Shown: positions 7,623 to 16,029 of the stretch, one piece after another
How positions within the stretch are numbered: the first letter of the stretch is position 1
Layout: every line of letters starts with the position of its first letter
DNA from: JABDJZ01 sp047619685
GTDB taxonomy: Bacteria > Bacteroidota > Rhodothermia > Rhodothermales > UBA10348
Assembly: GCA_047619685.1 (NCBI GenBank)
Contig: JBLHLC010000002.1
Span: forward strand, 124,001-188,000
Reading direction: 5' to 3'
Length of the DNA stretch: 64,000 nucleotides
Made by a program: the position numbers and the translations under genes
The notes under the pieces: generated by a model
Database searches by the model: none
The model's input: the letters and a program-made list of their open reading frames with translations, nothing else
Told to the model about the DNA's origin: nothing

Positions 7623-10600
7623 ATGCGTTTCTTCCTCGCCGTTCTCATTGCGCTTGTCGCAACGCCGGCAGCCTCCCAGACCATAGCCGAGAACGATTCT
7701 TCCGCCGCAGTGGCCAAGAAGGATAGCGGCCTGCCGCTGATTTCCACCCGCTCGCTTTCGTATACGGCCGCGGAAGGCTCCTGGATTTCCCTGGATGTTT
7801 CGCCGGACGGGCAGACCATCCTGTTTGAACTCCTGGGCGATCTCTACACCATGCCGGTTGCCGGCGGCTCGGCCACGCGTATTACCAGCGGGCAGGCATA
7901 CGACATGCAGCCGCGTTACTCGCCGGATGGATCAAAAATCGTCTTCGTCAGCGACCGCAACGGGTCCGAAAACCTCTGGACCAGTGGTGCGGACGGCTCG
8001 GATCCCGAGGCCCGGACCAAGGGAGAGAAGCAGTCCTATCTCTCGCCTGTCTGGACGCCGGATGGCGACTACATAGTCTCCGGAAAGGGCTCGCAGCTCC
8101 ACCTGTTCCACGTGGATGGCGGCTCGGGCGTGGCCTTGACGGGCGCCGGGGAGAACCCCGCCACACACTTCGGTGCGGCGTTTGGGCCTGATCCCGGTGT
8201 GATCTGGGTGAACGTTCGGGGCAACGTCGATGCCGGTTTTGACGTTCCTGAGGTATCCCAAAGGCCGACGAGCGGGCAGGCAGAGAGCGCCGACGCGGCG
8301 GCCCACGAGGTGGCTCCCCAAAGTTCGTCCCGCCGGGTGGGCACGTATCAGATCGGCCAACTGGATCGTGCGACCGGCAAGGTCCAGATCCGTACTCACG
8401 ATCATGAAGGCGCATTTCGGCCGATGCCAAGTCCGGACGGTCGGTATCTGGTGTTCGCCACCAGGCACGACGCACGTTCCGCGTTGAAACTCCTGGACTT
8501 GAATACCGGCGATGAGACCTGGCTCGTCATGGACGTCCAGAGGGACGATTCACAGGGGGGCGGCACGCGGGACAGGGATGTCTACCCCGGCTCGGCGTTT
8601 CTGCCGGATGGGTCGGCACTGATAACGAGTTACGGCGGCAAGATCATGCGGGTGTCCATCCCGGATGGCGCTGCCACGGAGATCCCGTTTTCAGCCGATG
8701 TGGATATCGAGATGGGACCCTTGGCCAAGTTCGACTATCCGGTAAACGACTCCATCCTGACGGTAAACCAGATACGCGGTGCCCGGCCCTCGCCAGACGG
8801 GAAACGATTGGCATTTACGGCTCTGGACCGACTCTGGGTGGCGGACCTTCCCGCCCGGGGCCCCACGGATTCAACCCACGCTGTGATCTCGGACGCCAGC
8901 CGGCCCACGGATTCAGAACATGTGGAACACGCGCCGGTCTGGAGTCAGGACGGCCGGTACCTGGCCTATGTGACGTGGGACGACGTGGAAGGCGGCAACA
9001 TCTATCGCGTCCGGGCCGACGGGCGTGCCGCGCCGGAAAGGCTGACGCCGCAAGCGGCCTTTTTCGACAAACTGGCCTACTCAAAAGACGGATCGAAACT
9101 GATTGCGATTCGCGGATCCCGAATGCATCGCATCAGGATGCTCGAAGACTTCGGCGGCCATAGTTCGTCCAGCGAGATGGAATACGTCTGGCTGCCCGCA
9201 GAAGGCGGAGAACCAACCAGCATCGCATGGATGGGCGCCAGTTCCACTGAGCAGGGGCGGAACGGGCCGCACATCGGACCCGACCCTGACCGGGTATACA
9301 TCTGGGCCGAATCGGACGGGCTCGTCTCCATGCGTTTCGACGGCACCGATCTGAGGCGCGAACTGAAGGTGACCGGTCCGTCCAACGGGAGGCTTCAGGG
9401 CGGGTCCCAAACGCCTGATGAGGTCGTCCTGAGCCCGGACGGTACGCGGGCCGTCGTCAGGGTTGCGCGAAACGTGTATGCCATCACCGTTCCACCCGTC
9501 CGCGCCCCGGCCCCGACGGTGTCGGTAAGCAGCTCGTCGGCCGTGCCGACCTGGCGACTCACGGACATTGGGGGGGACTTCGTGGGCTGGGCCGACGACG
9601 GGAATACTCCGTTCTATTCGATCGGACGCAGCTTCTTCCGGTACGACCTGACGGCCGCGTCCGCGATTGCGGCAGAGCAAAAGGACGCCAAGGAGGCTGA
9701 GGCGGCCAAGGATGAGGATGAAGAGAGTTCCGGTGAGGATGCAGAGGATGGAGGCGCCGAACCGGTCGACACGACGGCGACCTCATCGCCCAAAATCCCC
9801 GACTATGAACCGGTACGCACGGATGTGGAGATCCGGGTTGCCAAGGACCGGCCGCGTGGCGTGGTCGTGCTGCGCGGGGCACGCGTCATCACCATGGAGG
9901 GCGATGAGGTTCTTCCGAATGCGGATGTAATGGTGCGCGACAACAGAATCGCGGCCGTTGGGCCGGGCCTTGTAGCGCCAGCGGGCGCCACAGAGATCGA
10001 TGTCACCGGCAAGACCATCATGCCCGGGCTGGTGGATATTCACGCGCACACGTGGGTGGCGTGGGGCGTGCATCGTCGTCAGGTGTCGCAGTTCCTTGCC
10101 CAATTGGCGTACGGTGTGACGACACAGCGCGACCCTCAGACGTCTTCTGAGGATGTTGTGACCTACGGCGACCTCGTCGAGACCGGGGACATCTTGGGCC
10201 CACGTATCTACTCGACGGGGCCCGGCGTTTTTTCCAACGACAACATCACGAGCCTCGAAGAGGCCCGGAACGTACTGCGTCGATACGCCGACCATTACAA
10301 CACGAAGACCATCAAGCAGTACCTGGCGGGAGACCGGAAGGTCAGGCAGTGGGTCATTATGGCGGCCAACGAGATGGGGCTCTCGCCCACCACGGAGGGT
10401 GGGTCCAATTTCACGATGAACCTCACGCTCATGCAGGACGGGTATGCCGGACTGGAGCATGCGCTGCCGATCAGTCCGTTCTACGAGGACGTCGTGCGGC
10501 AGCTCACCGAAAGCGGCCTGACCTACACCCCGACCCTCGTCGTGGCTTATGGTGGGCCGAGCGGGCTCAACTACTGGCTGACGCACGTCAATGTGGACGA

Positions 10601-11081
10601 GGACGCCCGGCTGAAGCGTTTCACGCCCCACGATGAACTGGACAAGTGGAAGACCACTACCTGGTATAGAGACGACCAGTACGTGCATTTTTTGCACGCC
10701 AAAGGGTTGAAAGACGTCGTAGAAGCCGGAGGACGCGTGGGTCTTGGATCACACGGCGAGGTGCAGGGGCTGGGGACGCACTGGGAGCTTTGGATGCTGG
10801 CCAGTGGCGGCATGAAGCCGCATGATGCCCTCCGCGCAGCCACGATTCACTCTGCCGATGCCATCGGCCTGGACGGAGATCTGGGGTCCATCGAGGTGGG
10901 GAAACTGGCCGACTTGTTGATCCTGGACGCCAACCCGCTGGACGACATCACCAACAGTGCATCCATCAGGTACGTGATGAAGAACGGGCGCCTGTACGAG
11001 TCCGACACGCTGGACGAAGTGTGGCCGCGGCAGCAGGCACTTCCCGACCAATGGTGGTGGCGGGTTGAGCCCCGAGACTGA
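7623..11081 (+). CDS. TolB-type propeller plus amidohydrolase fusion, exported
   Basis: 1152 residues. An in-frame TTG eleven codons upstream exists, but the ATG at 7623 gives the proper signal peptide (MRFFLAVLIALVATPAASQ). Residues ~40-680 carry WD40-like/PD40 repeats (ISLDVSPDGQTILFELLGDL, YSPDGSKIVFVSDRNGSENL). An acidic low-complexity linker (KDAKEAEAAKDEDEESSGED) precedes the amidohydrolase barrel at ~745-1152, with metal ligands His807 and His809 (DIHAHT), GLEHALPIS and GSHGEVQGLGTHWEL, and a typical end (GSIEVGKLADLLILDANPLDD). The usual aspartate-containing GTDAG element is replaced by GSHGE. Such fusions are common in marine Bacteroidota; probably an exported peptidase or amidase of unknown substrate. 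Confidence 0.85.
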   Translation: MRFFLAVLIALVATPAASQTIAENDSSAAVAKKDSGLPLISTRSLSYTAAEGSWISLDVSPDGQTILFELLGDLYTMPVAGGSATRITSGQAYDMQPRYSPDGSKIVFVSDRNGSENLWTSGADGSDPEARTKGEKQSYLSPVWTPDGDYIVSGKGSQLHLFHVDGGSGVALTGAGENPATHFGAAFGPDPGVIWVNVRGNVDAGFDVPEVSQRPTSGQAESADAAAHEVAPQSSSRRVGTYQIGQLDRATGKVQIRTHDHEGAFRPMPSPDGRYLVFATRHDARSALKLLDLNTGDETWLVMDVQRDDSQGGGTRDRDVYPGSAFLPDGSALITSYGGKIMRVSIPDGAATEIPFSADVDIEMGPLAKFDYPVNDSILTVNQIRGARPSPDGKRLAFTALDRLWVADLPARGPTDSTHAVISDASRPTDSEHVEHAPVWSQDGRYLAYVTWDDVEGGNIYRVRADGRAAPERLTPQAAFFDKLAYSKDGSKLIAIRGSRMHRIRMLEDFGGHSSSSEMEYVWLPAEGGEPTSIAWMGASSTEQGRNGPHIGPDPDRVYIWAESDGLVSMRFDGTDLRRELKVTGPSNGRLQGGSQTPDEVVLSPDGTRAVVRVARNVYAITVPPVRAPAPTVSVSSSSAVPTWRLTDIGGDFVGWADDGNTPFYSIGRSFFRYDLTAASAIAAEQKDAKEAEAAKDEDEESSGEDAEDGGAEPVDTTATSSPKIPDYEPVRTDVEIRVAKDRPRGVVVLRGARVITMEGDEVLPNADVMVRDNRIAAVGPGLVAPAGATEIDVTGKTIMPGLVDIHAHTWVAWGVHRRQVSQFLAQLAYGVTTQRDPQTSSEDVVTYGDLVETGDILGPRIYSTGPGVFSNDNITSLEEARNVLRRYADHYNTKTIKQYLAGDRKVRQWVIMAANEMGLSPTTEGGSNFTMNLTLMQDGYAGLEHALPISPFYEDVVRQLTESGLTYTPTLVVAYGGPSGLNYWLTHVNVDEDARLKRFTPHDELDKWKTTTWYRDDQYVHFLHAKGLKDVVEAGGRVGLGSHGEVQGLGTHWELWMLASGGMKPHDALRAATIHSADAIGLDGDLGSIEVGKLADLLILDANPLDDITNSASIRYVMKNGRLYESDTLDEVWPRQQALPDQWWWRVEPRD

Positions 11082-11161
11082 CGGTTTGGCCCCTCATAGG
11101 TACGGTCCGGCATGCCGGCGCCCGGGCAGGACAATTTTGTCAAGGCGCGGCGCGTAATACT

Positions 11162-11206
11162 GGTACAACAGGGAGTAAAGGAAGCCCTGTAACGTACCGC
11201 TTTTTT
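11162..11206 (+). terminator. Probable rho-independent terminator after amidohydrolase
   Basis: GGTAC-A-ACAGGG (11162-11173) pairs with CCCTGT-AAC-GTACC (11185-11198) across a short internal bulge, followed by GC and six T's (11201-11206). It sits 80 bases after the amidohydrolase stop and 37 before the cytochrome start, so it probably separates the two transcription units, or acts as a leader attenuator for the redox operon. Confidence 0.55.
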
Positions 11207-11242
11207 CTGCGCCACATAGTGGCCATAGGCCTGATCCCGGAA

Positions 11243-11566
11243 ATGACAAAGAACACCCTTCGAGCCTTCGCATTGCTGGCAATCGGCCTCCTGGCGTTTG
11301 CAGGTGGCTGCCAGGGCGGGTTTCCCACGGCAGCCAAGATCGGCCCACCGGATGACCACACCGAGTTTCAGGGTGGCGCGGCGCACAAGAGTGGACTGGA
11401 CCACCCGTTTACCGAAAGTGCTGGATGTTCAGCCAGCGATTGTCACCAATCCGATCTCCGCGGGGGAGAGGTCATTTTCGAGAGTGTGGTGACCGTGACG
11501 CCTTCGTGTTATCAGTGCCACGAAAAAAAATGGGACGGGTCCCCGCTAGCCGCCCACACCAATTGA
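11243..11566 (+). CDS. Small c-type cytochrome-like lipoprotein
   Basis: 107 residues, starting at the ATG that gives MTKNTLRAFALLAIGLLAFAGGCQ; lipobox FAGGC. The mature protein has two putative heme-binding signatures: CSASDCH (a CX4CH spacing) and CYQCH (standard CX2CH), about 28 residues apart, with histidines upstream (DDHTEF, AHKSGLDH) that could be distal ligands. It is probably a di-heme or one-heme, one-degenerate cytochrome anchored to a membrane. It is the first gene of the operon running to ApbE and is followed 14 bases later by the TlpA-like gene. No named family recognised. Confidence 0.75.
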   Translation: MTKNTLRAFALLAIGLLAFAGGCQGGFPTAAKIGPPDDHTEFQGGAAHKSGLDHPFTESAGCSASDCHQSDLRGGEVIFESVVTVTPSCYQCHEKKWDGSPLAAHTN

Positions 11567-11580
11567 ACTCAGACAGAAAC

Positions 11581-12090
11581 ATGTCAAGAAGTGTCTCCCG
11601 CCTGATGGTCTTTGCCCTGGTAATCCTGATGGGATCCAGCGCGGCGTCCGCCCAGGAAGTCGGAACGAGAGCACCAGAACTCCAGGGGTCAAATTTGGCC
11701 GGAGAAGAGGTGAGGTGGGCGACCCTGGAGGGTCAGGTTGTGGTCCTGGATTTCTGGGCCAGTTGGTGTGGCCCGTGTCGGGAAGAGCTGCCGTTCCTTG
11801 CGGGTCTGGCAGAAGAATTCAAAGACATGCCGGTGACGTTCATCGGAATCAATGTGGATGAGAAAGACGAAAGCCGCAGGCAAATGTTGGACGGGCTCAA
11901 GTTGGAGTTACCGTTCACCCAGATACATGACGCCGCGGGCGCAAACCCGCAAGCGTTTCAACTTCTGGCCATGCCATCGACCGTTGTTGTAGACGGAACG
12001 GGCATGGTGCGGTATCGCCACGCAGGGTTTCGCACGGCAGACGGCCCTCGGCTGAGAGAGGCCATCGTGAACCTGATAGAGAAAAAATGA
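11581..12090 (+). CDS. TlpA-like periplasmic thioredoxin
   Basis: 169 residues, Sec signal (VFALVILMGSSAASAQ), then an AhpC/TSA-type thioredoxin fold: FWASWCGPCREELPFL with the redox pair Cys63/Cys66, GINVDEKDESRRQMLDGL, and the cis-proline loop LLAMPSTVVVDGTG. The upstream in-frame extension is rejected because it has no signal and overlaps the preceding gene. Proteins of this type reduce disulfides, often for cytochrome c maturation or for client lipoproteins. Here the neighbours include a CXXCH protein and a Cys-rich mini-lipoprotein (overlap ATGA with the latter), which may be its clients. Confidence 0.88.
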   Translation: MSRSVSRLMVFALVILMGSSAASAQEVGTRAPELQGSNLAGEEVRWATLEGQVVVLDFWASWCGPCREELPFLAGLAEEFKDMPVTFIGINVDEKDESRRQMLDGLKLELPFTQIHDAAGANPQAFQLLAMPSTVVVDGTGMVRYRHAGFRTADGPRLREAIVNLIEKK

Positions 12091-12293
12091 GATTTCTGGC
12101 TCTGGTCTTTCTTATGGCGCTGACTGCAGGCTGCGCGACAGTGCAGCCCTGGGAGCGCGGCAGCCTTGCCGACCCTCGGATGATCATCGATGGCGACGCC
12201 GTTGACAAGGGTCTGCGCTCCCATCATCTGGACTACCGAGAGGGTTCGGTCGGTGGGACCGGCGCCCAGGCAGGAGGATGCGGCTGTGGCTAG
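12087..12293 (+). CDS. DUF4266 mini-lipoprotein with Cys-rich C-terminus
   Basis: 68 residues. Lipoprotein signal MRFLALVFLMALTAGCATVQ; the short mature part carries the DUF4266 pattern PWERGSLADPRM, a dyad of histidines (RSHHLDYREG) and a Gly-rich end with two cysteines (GGCGCG). The family is typically found beside DUF3570, ApbE and thioredoxin genes, exactly as here; its function is unknown. It overlaps the thioredoxin gene by four bases, and its 3' end overlaps the DUF3570 start by eight. The terminal CGC could bind metal or be a thiol substrate of the thioredoxin (inference). Confidence 0.9.
   Translation: MRFLALVFLMALTAGCATVQPWERGSLADPRMIIDGDAVDKGLRSHHLDYREGSVGGTGAQAGGCGCG
12272..12277 (+). 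promoter_or_regulatory. Strong ribosome-binding site deciding a GTG start
   Basis: AGGAGG lies eight bases before GTG 12286, inside the end of the DUF4266 gene. It selects GTG as the DUF3570 start rather than the upstream in-frame codon at 12190. The ATG at 12278 abuts the site with no spacer and reads out of frame. Confidence 0.75.
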
Positions 12294-13470
12294 GCGCGCT
12301 TGCAAGCCTTTCACCCTTTTCGCCGGCGTCTGCCTACTGTGTCTGGGCAGCATATCTGCCGGTGACGCGCTCGGGCAGGACCTTCCCGCGCAGGTAGTGC
12401 AGGTAGACTTCAGCGGCTATTTCGACAGTTTTAACGTCAATATTGTCTATCCGTCGGTCTCTTTTACCCGGCACCTGAACGACAGAACGGCCATTACGGC
12501 GCGTTATCTGGTTGACGTCATCTCGGCGGCATCCATGCGGAGCCGGTTTCCCGTGGACGCGGTAACGTCCGCCACCCCCACCCTCGAAGGGGGCTCCGAC
12601 AACACGCCCGACGAACTCCGACACGAAGCTGGAATCGGGATTACACGTGTTCTGGGTCAAGCGGTCGTTGGCGTGGATGCGCTCTATTCGGTGGAGCACG
12701 ACTACACGTCCGCCACGATTGCCGCGCGCGCATCTCTTCCGTTCGCTCAAAAGAACACCATTTTCCAGGCCGGTCTCGTGACGTCCTGGGACAAGGTGTT
12801 TCCAGAGAACCGGACCTGGCGGAAGGACAAACGCGTGCTGACGCTGACCAGCGGGCTCACGCAGATTCTGTCCAAACGGTTATTGGCCAGACTCGACGCG
12901 TCGTACTCGACGAACACGGGGTACATGGCTGACCCCTACCAGGTGGTGAATGTATTTCTAGACAGTGGCGTACAGACGTTGGAGACCGCCCATCCCGATT
13001 CCCGGGAGCGCCTTGCGGCAGGGTTGGAAGTTCGGCAAATGCTAAAAAGCGGCCTGGTCATGGACGCACATTTCCGGTGGTATCAAGACGATTGGGGTGT
13101 AGCCTCCCAGACGTGGGCGCTGGGTGCGTCCAGTCGTATCGGGACGGGTCTGACTCTGGCCGGCAACGCTCGTTATTACCGCCAGTCCGCTGCAGACTTC
13201 TTTCTTCCCCGGTACGAGACGGTGGCGGATTTAAGGACCGTGGATACTAAACTCGACCGATTGCACTCATTCGAACTGACCGGGAAACTGACCGTCCAGG
13301 GGAATTCCGTCGGGAAGACGCCGCTTCTGGGAGGATTTCTGACAGAAGACATGTCCATGGTTTTTACCCTTGGTATGTACGCGCGGCGGTCGGACAGCCC
13401 GAACTGGCACAGCCGCCAACGCACGCTGTATGCCTACCTGGTGGGAATCGGGTATCGGTATAATTTCTAG
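12286..13470 (+). CDS. DUF3570 outer-membrane protein with candidate flavinylation motifs
   Basis: 394 residues from GTG 12286, giving a signal peptide (VARRACKPFTLFAGVCLLCL...). The body is rich in amphipathic strands and ends in the aromatic barrel terminus GIGYRYNF, fitting an outer-membrane barrel; size and neighbours match DUF3570. Residues 77-84 (DVISAASM) and 91-99 (DAVTSATPT) both resemble the ApbE acceptor consensus D-x-x-(S/T)-G-A-(T/S)-x-(S/T), the second differing only by Ser for Gly. FMN would be attached at Thr97 or the equivalent Ser83. This, plus ApbE in the same operon, suggests that the protein is flavinylated (inference). The next gene starts nine bases later. Confidence 0.85.
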   Translation: MARRACKPFTLFAGVCLLCLGSISAGDALGQDLPAQVVQVDFSGYFDSFNVNIVYPSVSFTRHLNDRTAITARYLVDVISAASMRSRFPVDAVTSATPTLEGGSDNTPDELRHEAGIGITRVLGQAVVGVDALYSVEHDYTSATIAARASLPFAQKNTIFQAGLVTSWDKVFPENRTWRKDKRVLTLTSGLTQILSKRLLARLDASYSTNTGYMADPYQVVNVFLDSGVQTLETAHPDSRERLAAGLEVRQMLKSGLVMDAHFRWYQDDWGVASQTWALGASSRIGTGLTLAGNARYYRQSAADFFLPRYETVADLRTVDTKLDRLHSFELTGKLTVQGNSVGKTPLLGGFLTEDMSMVFTLGMYARRSDSPNWHSRQRTLYAYLVGIGYRYNF

Positions 13471-13479
13471 CGAAGCATC

Positions 13480-14151
13480 ATGCATAGACGACAGTTTATT
13501 CAGCGAGTAAGTGTATTTGCAGCCGCGGCCCCTTTCGTGGGTACGACGCGTCTGCTGGCCAACGACACGGGCGCCTCTGGCGCTGTCTTGCGTGTCCTGT
13601 CCGACCGTCCGGAGTTGATGTACAAAAGGGTAGGTGATGCCCTGGCGTCTCTGCGGTTGGGTGGTCAGACGGTCACGGTGGACAAGCAGGACCTGAGAGG
13701 CGTCTTTGTGGGCGATGTCGTGTTGGCTTCTTCCGGGCAACTGGTTGACCCGTCAACCCATGACAGCCGGGAGGCAGACGTAGTCCGTACCCTGGCGGGA
13801 GCACTGGACCTGCCGAATTCGGTGGAGAACCCGGTGTTGACGACGTTCCGGGTTGGTCCAATCACGCAGGCGGCTGACCACGCCATTGTAGAGGTGGACG
13901 GTGCCTTGCATGGCCATCTTGATCTTGCCAAGGACACTGCCCCCATTCTGGTGGATGGCATAGGGGGGCAAGTGCGCCTTCAGGTCACTCGCGGAGTGGT
14001 ATCAATTGTCGAGGCGTCCTGTCGTCACAAGACCTGCATGCGGATGGGAAGCGCGTCCAAGGCGGGAGATGAGTTGCTCTGTATTCCGGCCCGGGTGCGG
14101 GTTGTGATACCCGGCCTGGCCTTCGGGGGGCTGGATGCGGTGTCTCGCTAG
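13480..14151 (+). CDS. Exported protein with C-terminal NusG domain II
   Basis: 223 residues with an N-terminal export signal that looks Tat-like but has HRRQF in place of the usual S-R-R-x-F (MHRRQFIQRVSVFAAAAPFV). Residues ~40-125 are of unknown fold. The last ~85 residues match the NusG domain II type found in secreted proteins: VDGIGGQVRLQVTRGVVSIV, then Cys-x4-Cys (SCRHKTCMRMG) and a third cysteine (ELLCIPARVRVVI). Such proteins frequently accompany ApbE and Rnf/Nqr-type flavoproteins. The three cysteines could be disulfide-bonded or metal-binding. It overlaps apbE by 17 bases. Confidence 0.8.
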   Translation: MHRRQFIQRVSVFAAAAPFVGTTRLLANDTGASGAVLRVLSDRPELMYKRVGDALASLRLGGQTVTVDKQDLRGVFVGDVVLASSGQLVDPSTHDSREADVVRTLAGALDLPNSVENPVLTTFRVGPITQAADHAIVEVDGALHGHLDLAKDTAPILVDGIGGQVRLQVTRGVVSIVEASCRHKTCMRMGSASKAGDELLCIPARVRVVIPGLAFGGLDAVSR

Positions 14152-15139
14152 CCGATTCCTGGGGCTACTGGCCCTCGTTCTACCTGCGGGACCTTTGGTG
14201 GGTCTGGCACAGGACGCTCCTGTCCGGTACAGGACCGAGGTGTCGAAGTACCTCATGGGGACGATGGTTGAGGCCACGATCGTCCACCCCAACATGGATG
14301 TTGCGCAGGCCGGCCTTCTGGCAGCTTTCCAGGAAATGGAGCGCGTGGAGGCCCTGCTGGGGCGCGATCGGGAAGGGAGCGACATCGACCGCGTGAACGA
14401 CGCGCCCACGGGTGAGCCTGTTTTTGTCTCCGAAGAGACCTACCTGATTCTGGAGCGCGCAAGAGGCTACGGGGAGCGTCTTGACGGCCTGTTCGACATC
14501 ACGAGCCTGCCAGCGGTAAACCTGTGGGGGCTGGGGGAGGTCGAGATCACGCGCGCGCCAGACTCCGCGGATGTGCTGGCTGTCCAGCGTCTGATAGACT
14601 ACCGTCAGATCGCCCTGGACCCGGTTGCCAGAACCGTGTCGCTCTCAAAACCCGGCATGTCCGTGGACCTTGGCGGCATTGCCAAAGGCTACGCGGTTGA
14701 CCGGGGCGCTGCCGTGCTGGCCAGTCATGGAATAACCGACTTCCTGATCAACGCTGGAGGAGATCTCTTCGCTTCCGGAGTGCGGGAGGCCAACCAACCC
14801 TGGCGCGTCGGAATCCAACATCCCCGGGACCCTTCGGGGCTCATTGTCCGGCTGGAGATGACAGACGGCGCGGTCGCCACCAGTGGTGACTACGAGCGTT
14901 TTGTCGAGTTGGATGGCGTTCGGTATCCGCACATCATAGATCCCAGGACAGCCAGACCGGCAACGGCGCGCCAGAGCGCGTCGGCTGTTGCAGCCACAGC
15001 GGAGGAAGCGGACGTCCTGGCGACCTACCTCTTCATCTCCGGGAGCCTGGACATTCCGGGTGCGGCCATGATCGTGGCTGCCGACGGAACGGTCAAGATC
15101 AATGGGGCCGGACAGGACCTGTTTGAGGTGATTCGTTAA
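14135..15139 (+). CDS. apbE: FAD:protein FMN transferase
   Basis: 334 residues. An exported ApbE: a signal-like segment (FLGLLALVLPAGPLVGLAQD), then KYLMGTMVEATIVH, the flavin/Mg site VDLGGIAKGYAVD, INAGGDLFASG, ATSGDYERF and YPHIIDPRTARPA, all diagnostic. ApbE cleaves FAD and attaches FMN through a phosphoester to Thr/Ser of extracytosolic proteins. Its likely target here is the DUF3570 product encoded two genes upstream, since no NqrC/RnfG gene is present in the window. It starts inside the NusG-II gene (17-base overlap) and ends the operon; the GH16 gene converges 23 bases downstream. Confidence 0.95.
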   Translation: MRCLASRFLGLLALVLPAGPLVGLAQDAPVRYRTEVSKYLMGTMVEATIVHPNMDVAQAGLLAAFQEMERVEALLGRDREGSDIDRVNDAPTGEPVFVSEETYLILERARGYGERLDGLFDITSLPAVNLWGLGEVEITRAPDSADVLAVQRLIDYRQIALDPVARTVSLSKPGMSVDLGGIAKGYAVDRGAAVLASHGITDFLINAGGDLFASGVREANQPWRVGIQHPRDPSGLIVRLEMTDGAVATSGDYERFVELDGVRYPHIIDPRTARPATARQSASAVAATAEEADVLATYLFISGSLDIPGAAMIVAADGTVKINGAGQDLFEVIR

Positions 15140-15162
15140 GGGCCGCACCCTGGCAGAACTGA

Positions 15163-16029
15163 CTACTGACCCAGAGGCGGAGCTTTAGGCGCCACTGCCT
15201 CATAGGCCCGCACGTAGTCAACTTCCATGACCTGCGGGAAGACTGTGGTTTGATTGGGACTTCCTGGCCAGTCTCCGCCCACGGCAAGGTTCAGCAGGAA
15301 ATGGAAGCGCTGGTTGAACGGGGCGGGAAACGTTTGCCCGTTGGTCGCCCATTGCCGAGCAACCCGGTATTGTTGACCGTCCACATACCACCTCATCTCC
15401 GTTTCCTCCCACTCGATGGTGAACACGTGGAAGTCGTCCGAGAAATCGCCCGACGGAAGCCTGAATGACGATCCGGCGGAATCGTGGTTCGAACTATTTG
15501 CTTGCGTGTAGTGGAGCGTCCCGTGAATGGTGGCAGGGTCATTCCCAATCATTTCCATGATGTCAATCTCACCGGAGTTTGGCCAGCCGCCGTACGTATT
15601 GTCCGTGGGAAGCATCCAGATGGCCGGCCATATTCCCTGTCCGAACGGGAGCTTCGCCCGAATGTCGAACCGGCCGTACAGGAAGTCTGCGTGCCCCTTG
15701 GTGTTGATTCGGGCTGACGAGTAGGACCGCGTTCCGTCCACATCGGTGTACGGGGTATCCAGCGCAATAATCTTCAGGACGCCGTCTTCCAGCCTGGAAT
15801 TCTGCGGATGGCCGGTATAGTACTGGAGCTCATTGTTGAACGGATTCCCCGTCACCCAGTGATTCCAGTTTGAAGGGCTCAATTCGGCGGCGTCGAATTC
15901 GTCATTCCACACGAGGCGATAACCCTCAAGCTCCGGAATGCCTCCGCCTTCTTCCTCTACAATGGTGGCCTCAGAGCTGCAGGCTGAGACGAGGATGGTG
16001 GTCGCCAGGAGAGATCTTGCGGAAATCAT
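15163..16029 (-). CDS. Glycoside hydrolase family 16 lipoprotein (beta-1,3-glucanase-like)
   Basis: 288 residues. Lipoprotein signal with Cys17 (ILVSAC), then a GH16 jelly-roll: LVWNDEFDAAELSPSNW, YGRFDIRAKLPFGQGIWPAI, and the catalytic motif GEIDIMEM with nucleophile Glu154, Asp156 and acid/base Glu159. WYVDGQQYRVA and LNLAVGGDWPG are also typical. The family retains double displacement; ExDxxE without an inserted residue fits laminarinases, consistent with marine algal beta-1,3-glucan. Surface lipidation would place it at the outer membrane. Single gene, convergent with apbE. Confidence 0.93.
   Translation of the reverse strand: MISARSLLATTILVSACSSEATIVEEEGGGIPELEGYRLVWNDEFDAAELSPSNWNHWVTGNPFNNELQYYTGHPQNSRLEDGVLKIIALDTPYTDVDGTRSYSSARINTKGHADFLYGRFDIRAKLPFGQGIWPAIWMLPTDNTYGGWPNSGEIDIMEMIGNDPATIHGTLHYTQANSSNHDSAGSSFRLPSGDFSDDFHVFTIEWEETEMRWYVDGQQYRVARQWATNGQTFPAPFNQRFHFLLNLAVGGDWPGSPNQTTVFPQVMEVDYVRAYEAVAPKAPPLGQ

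Noticed and set aside
12278..12400. ATG giving a signal-like peptide (MRLWLGALASLSPFSPASA)
   Set aside because: It is out of frame with the DUF3570 body, stops after ~40 codons and has no spacing from the AGGAGG; GTG 12286 is the better start.
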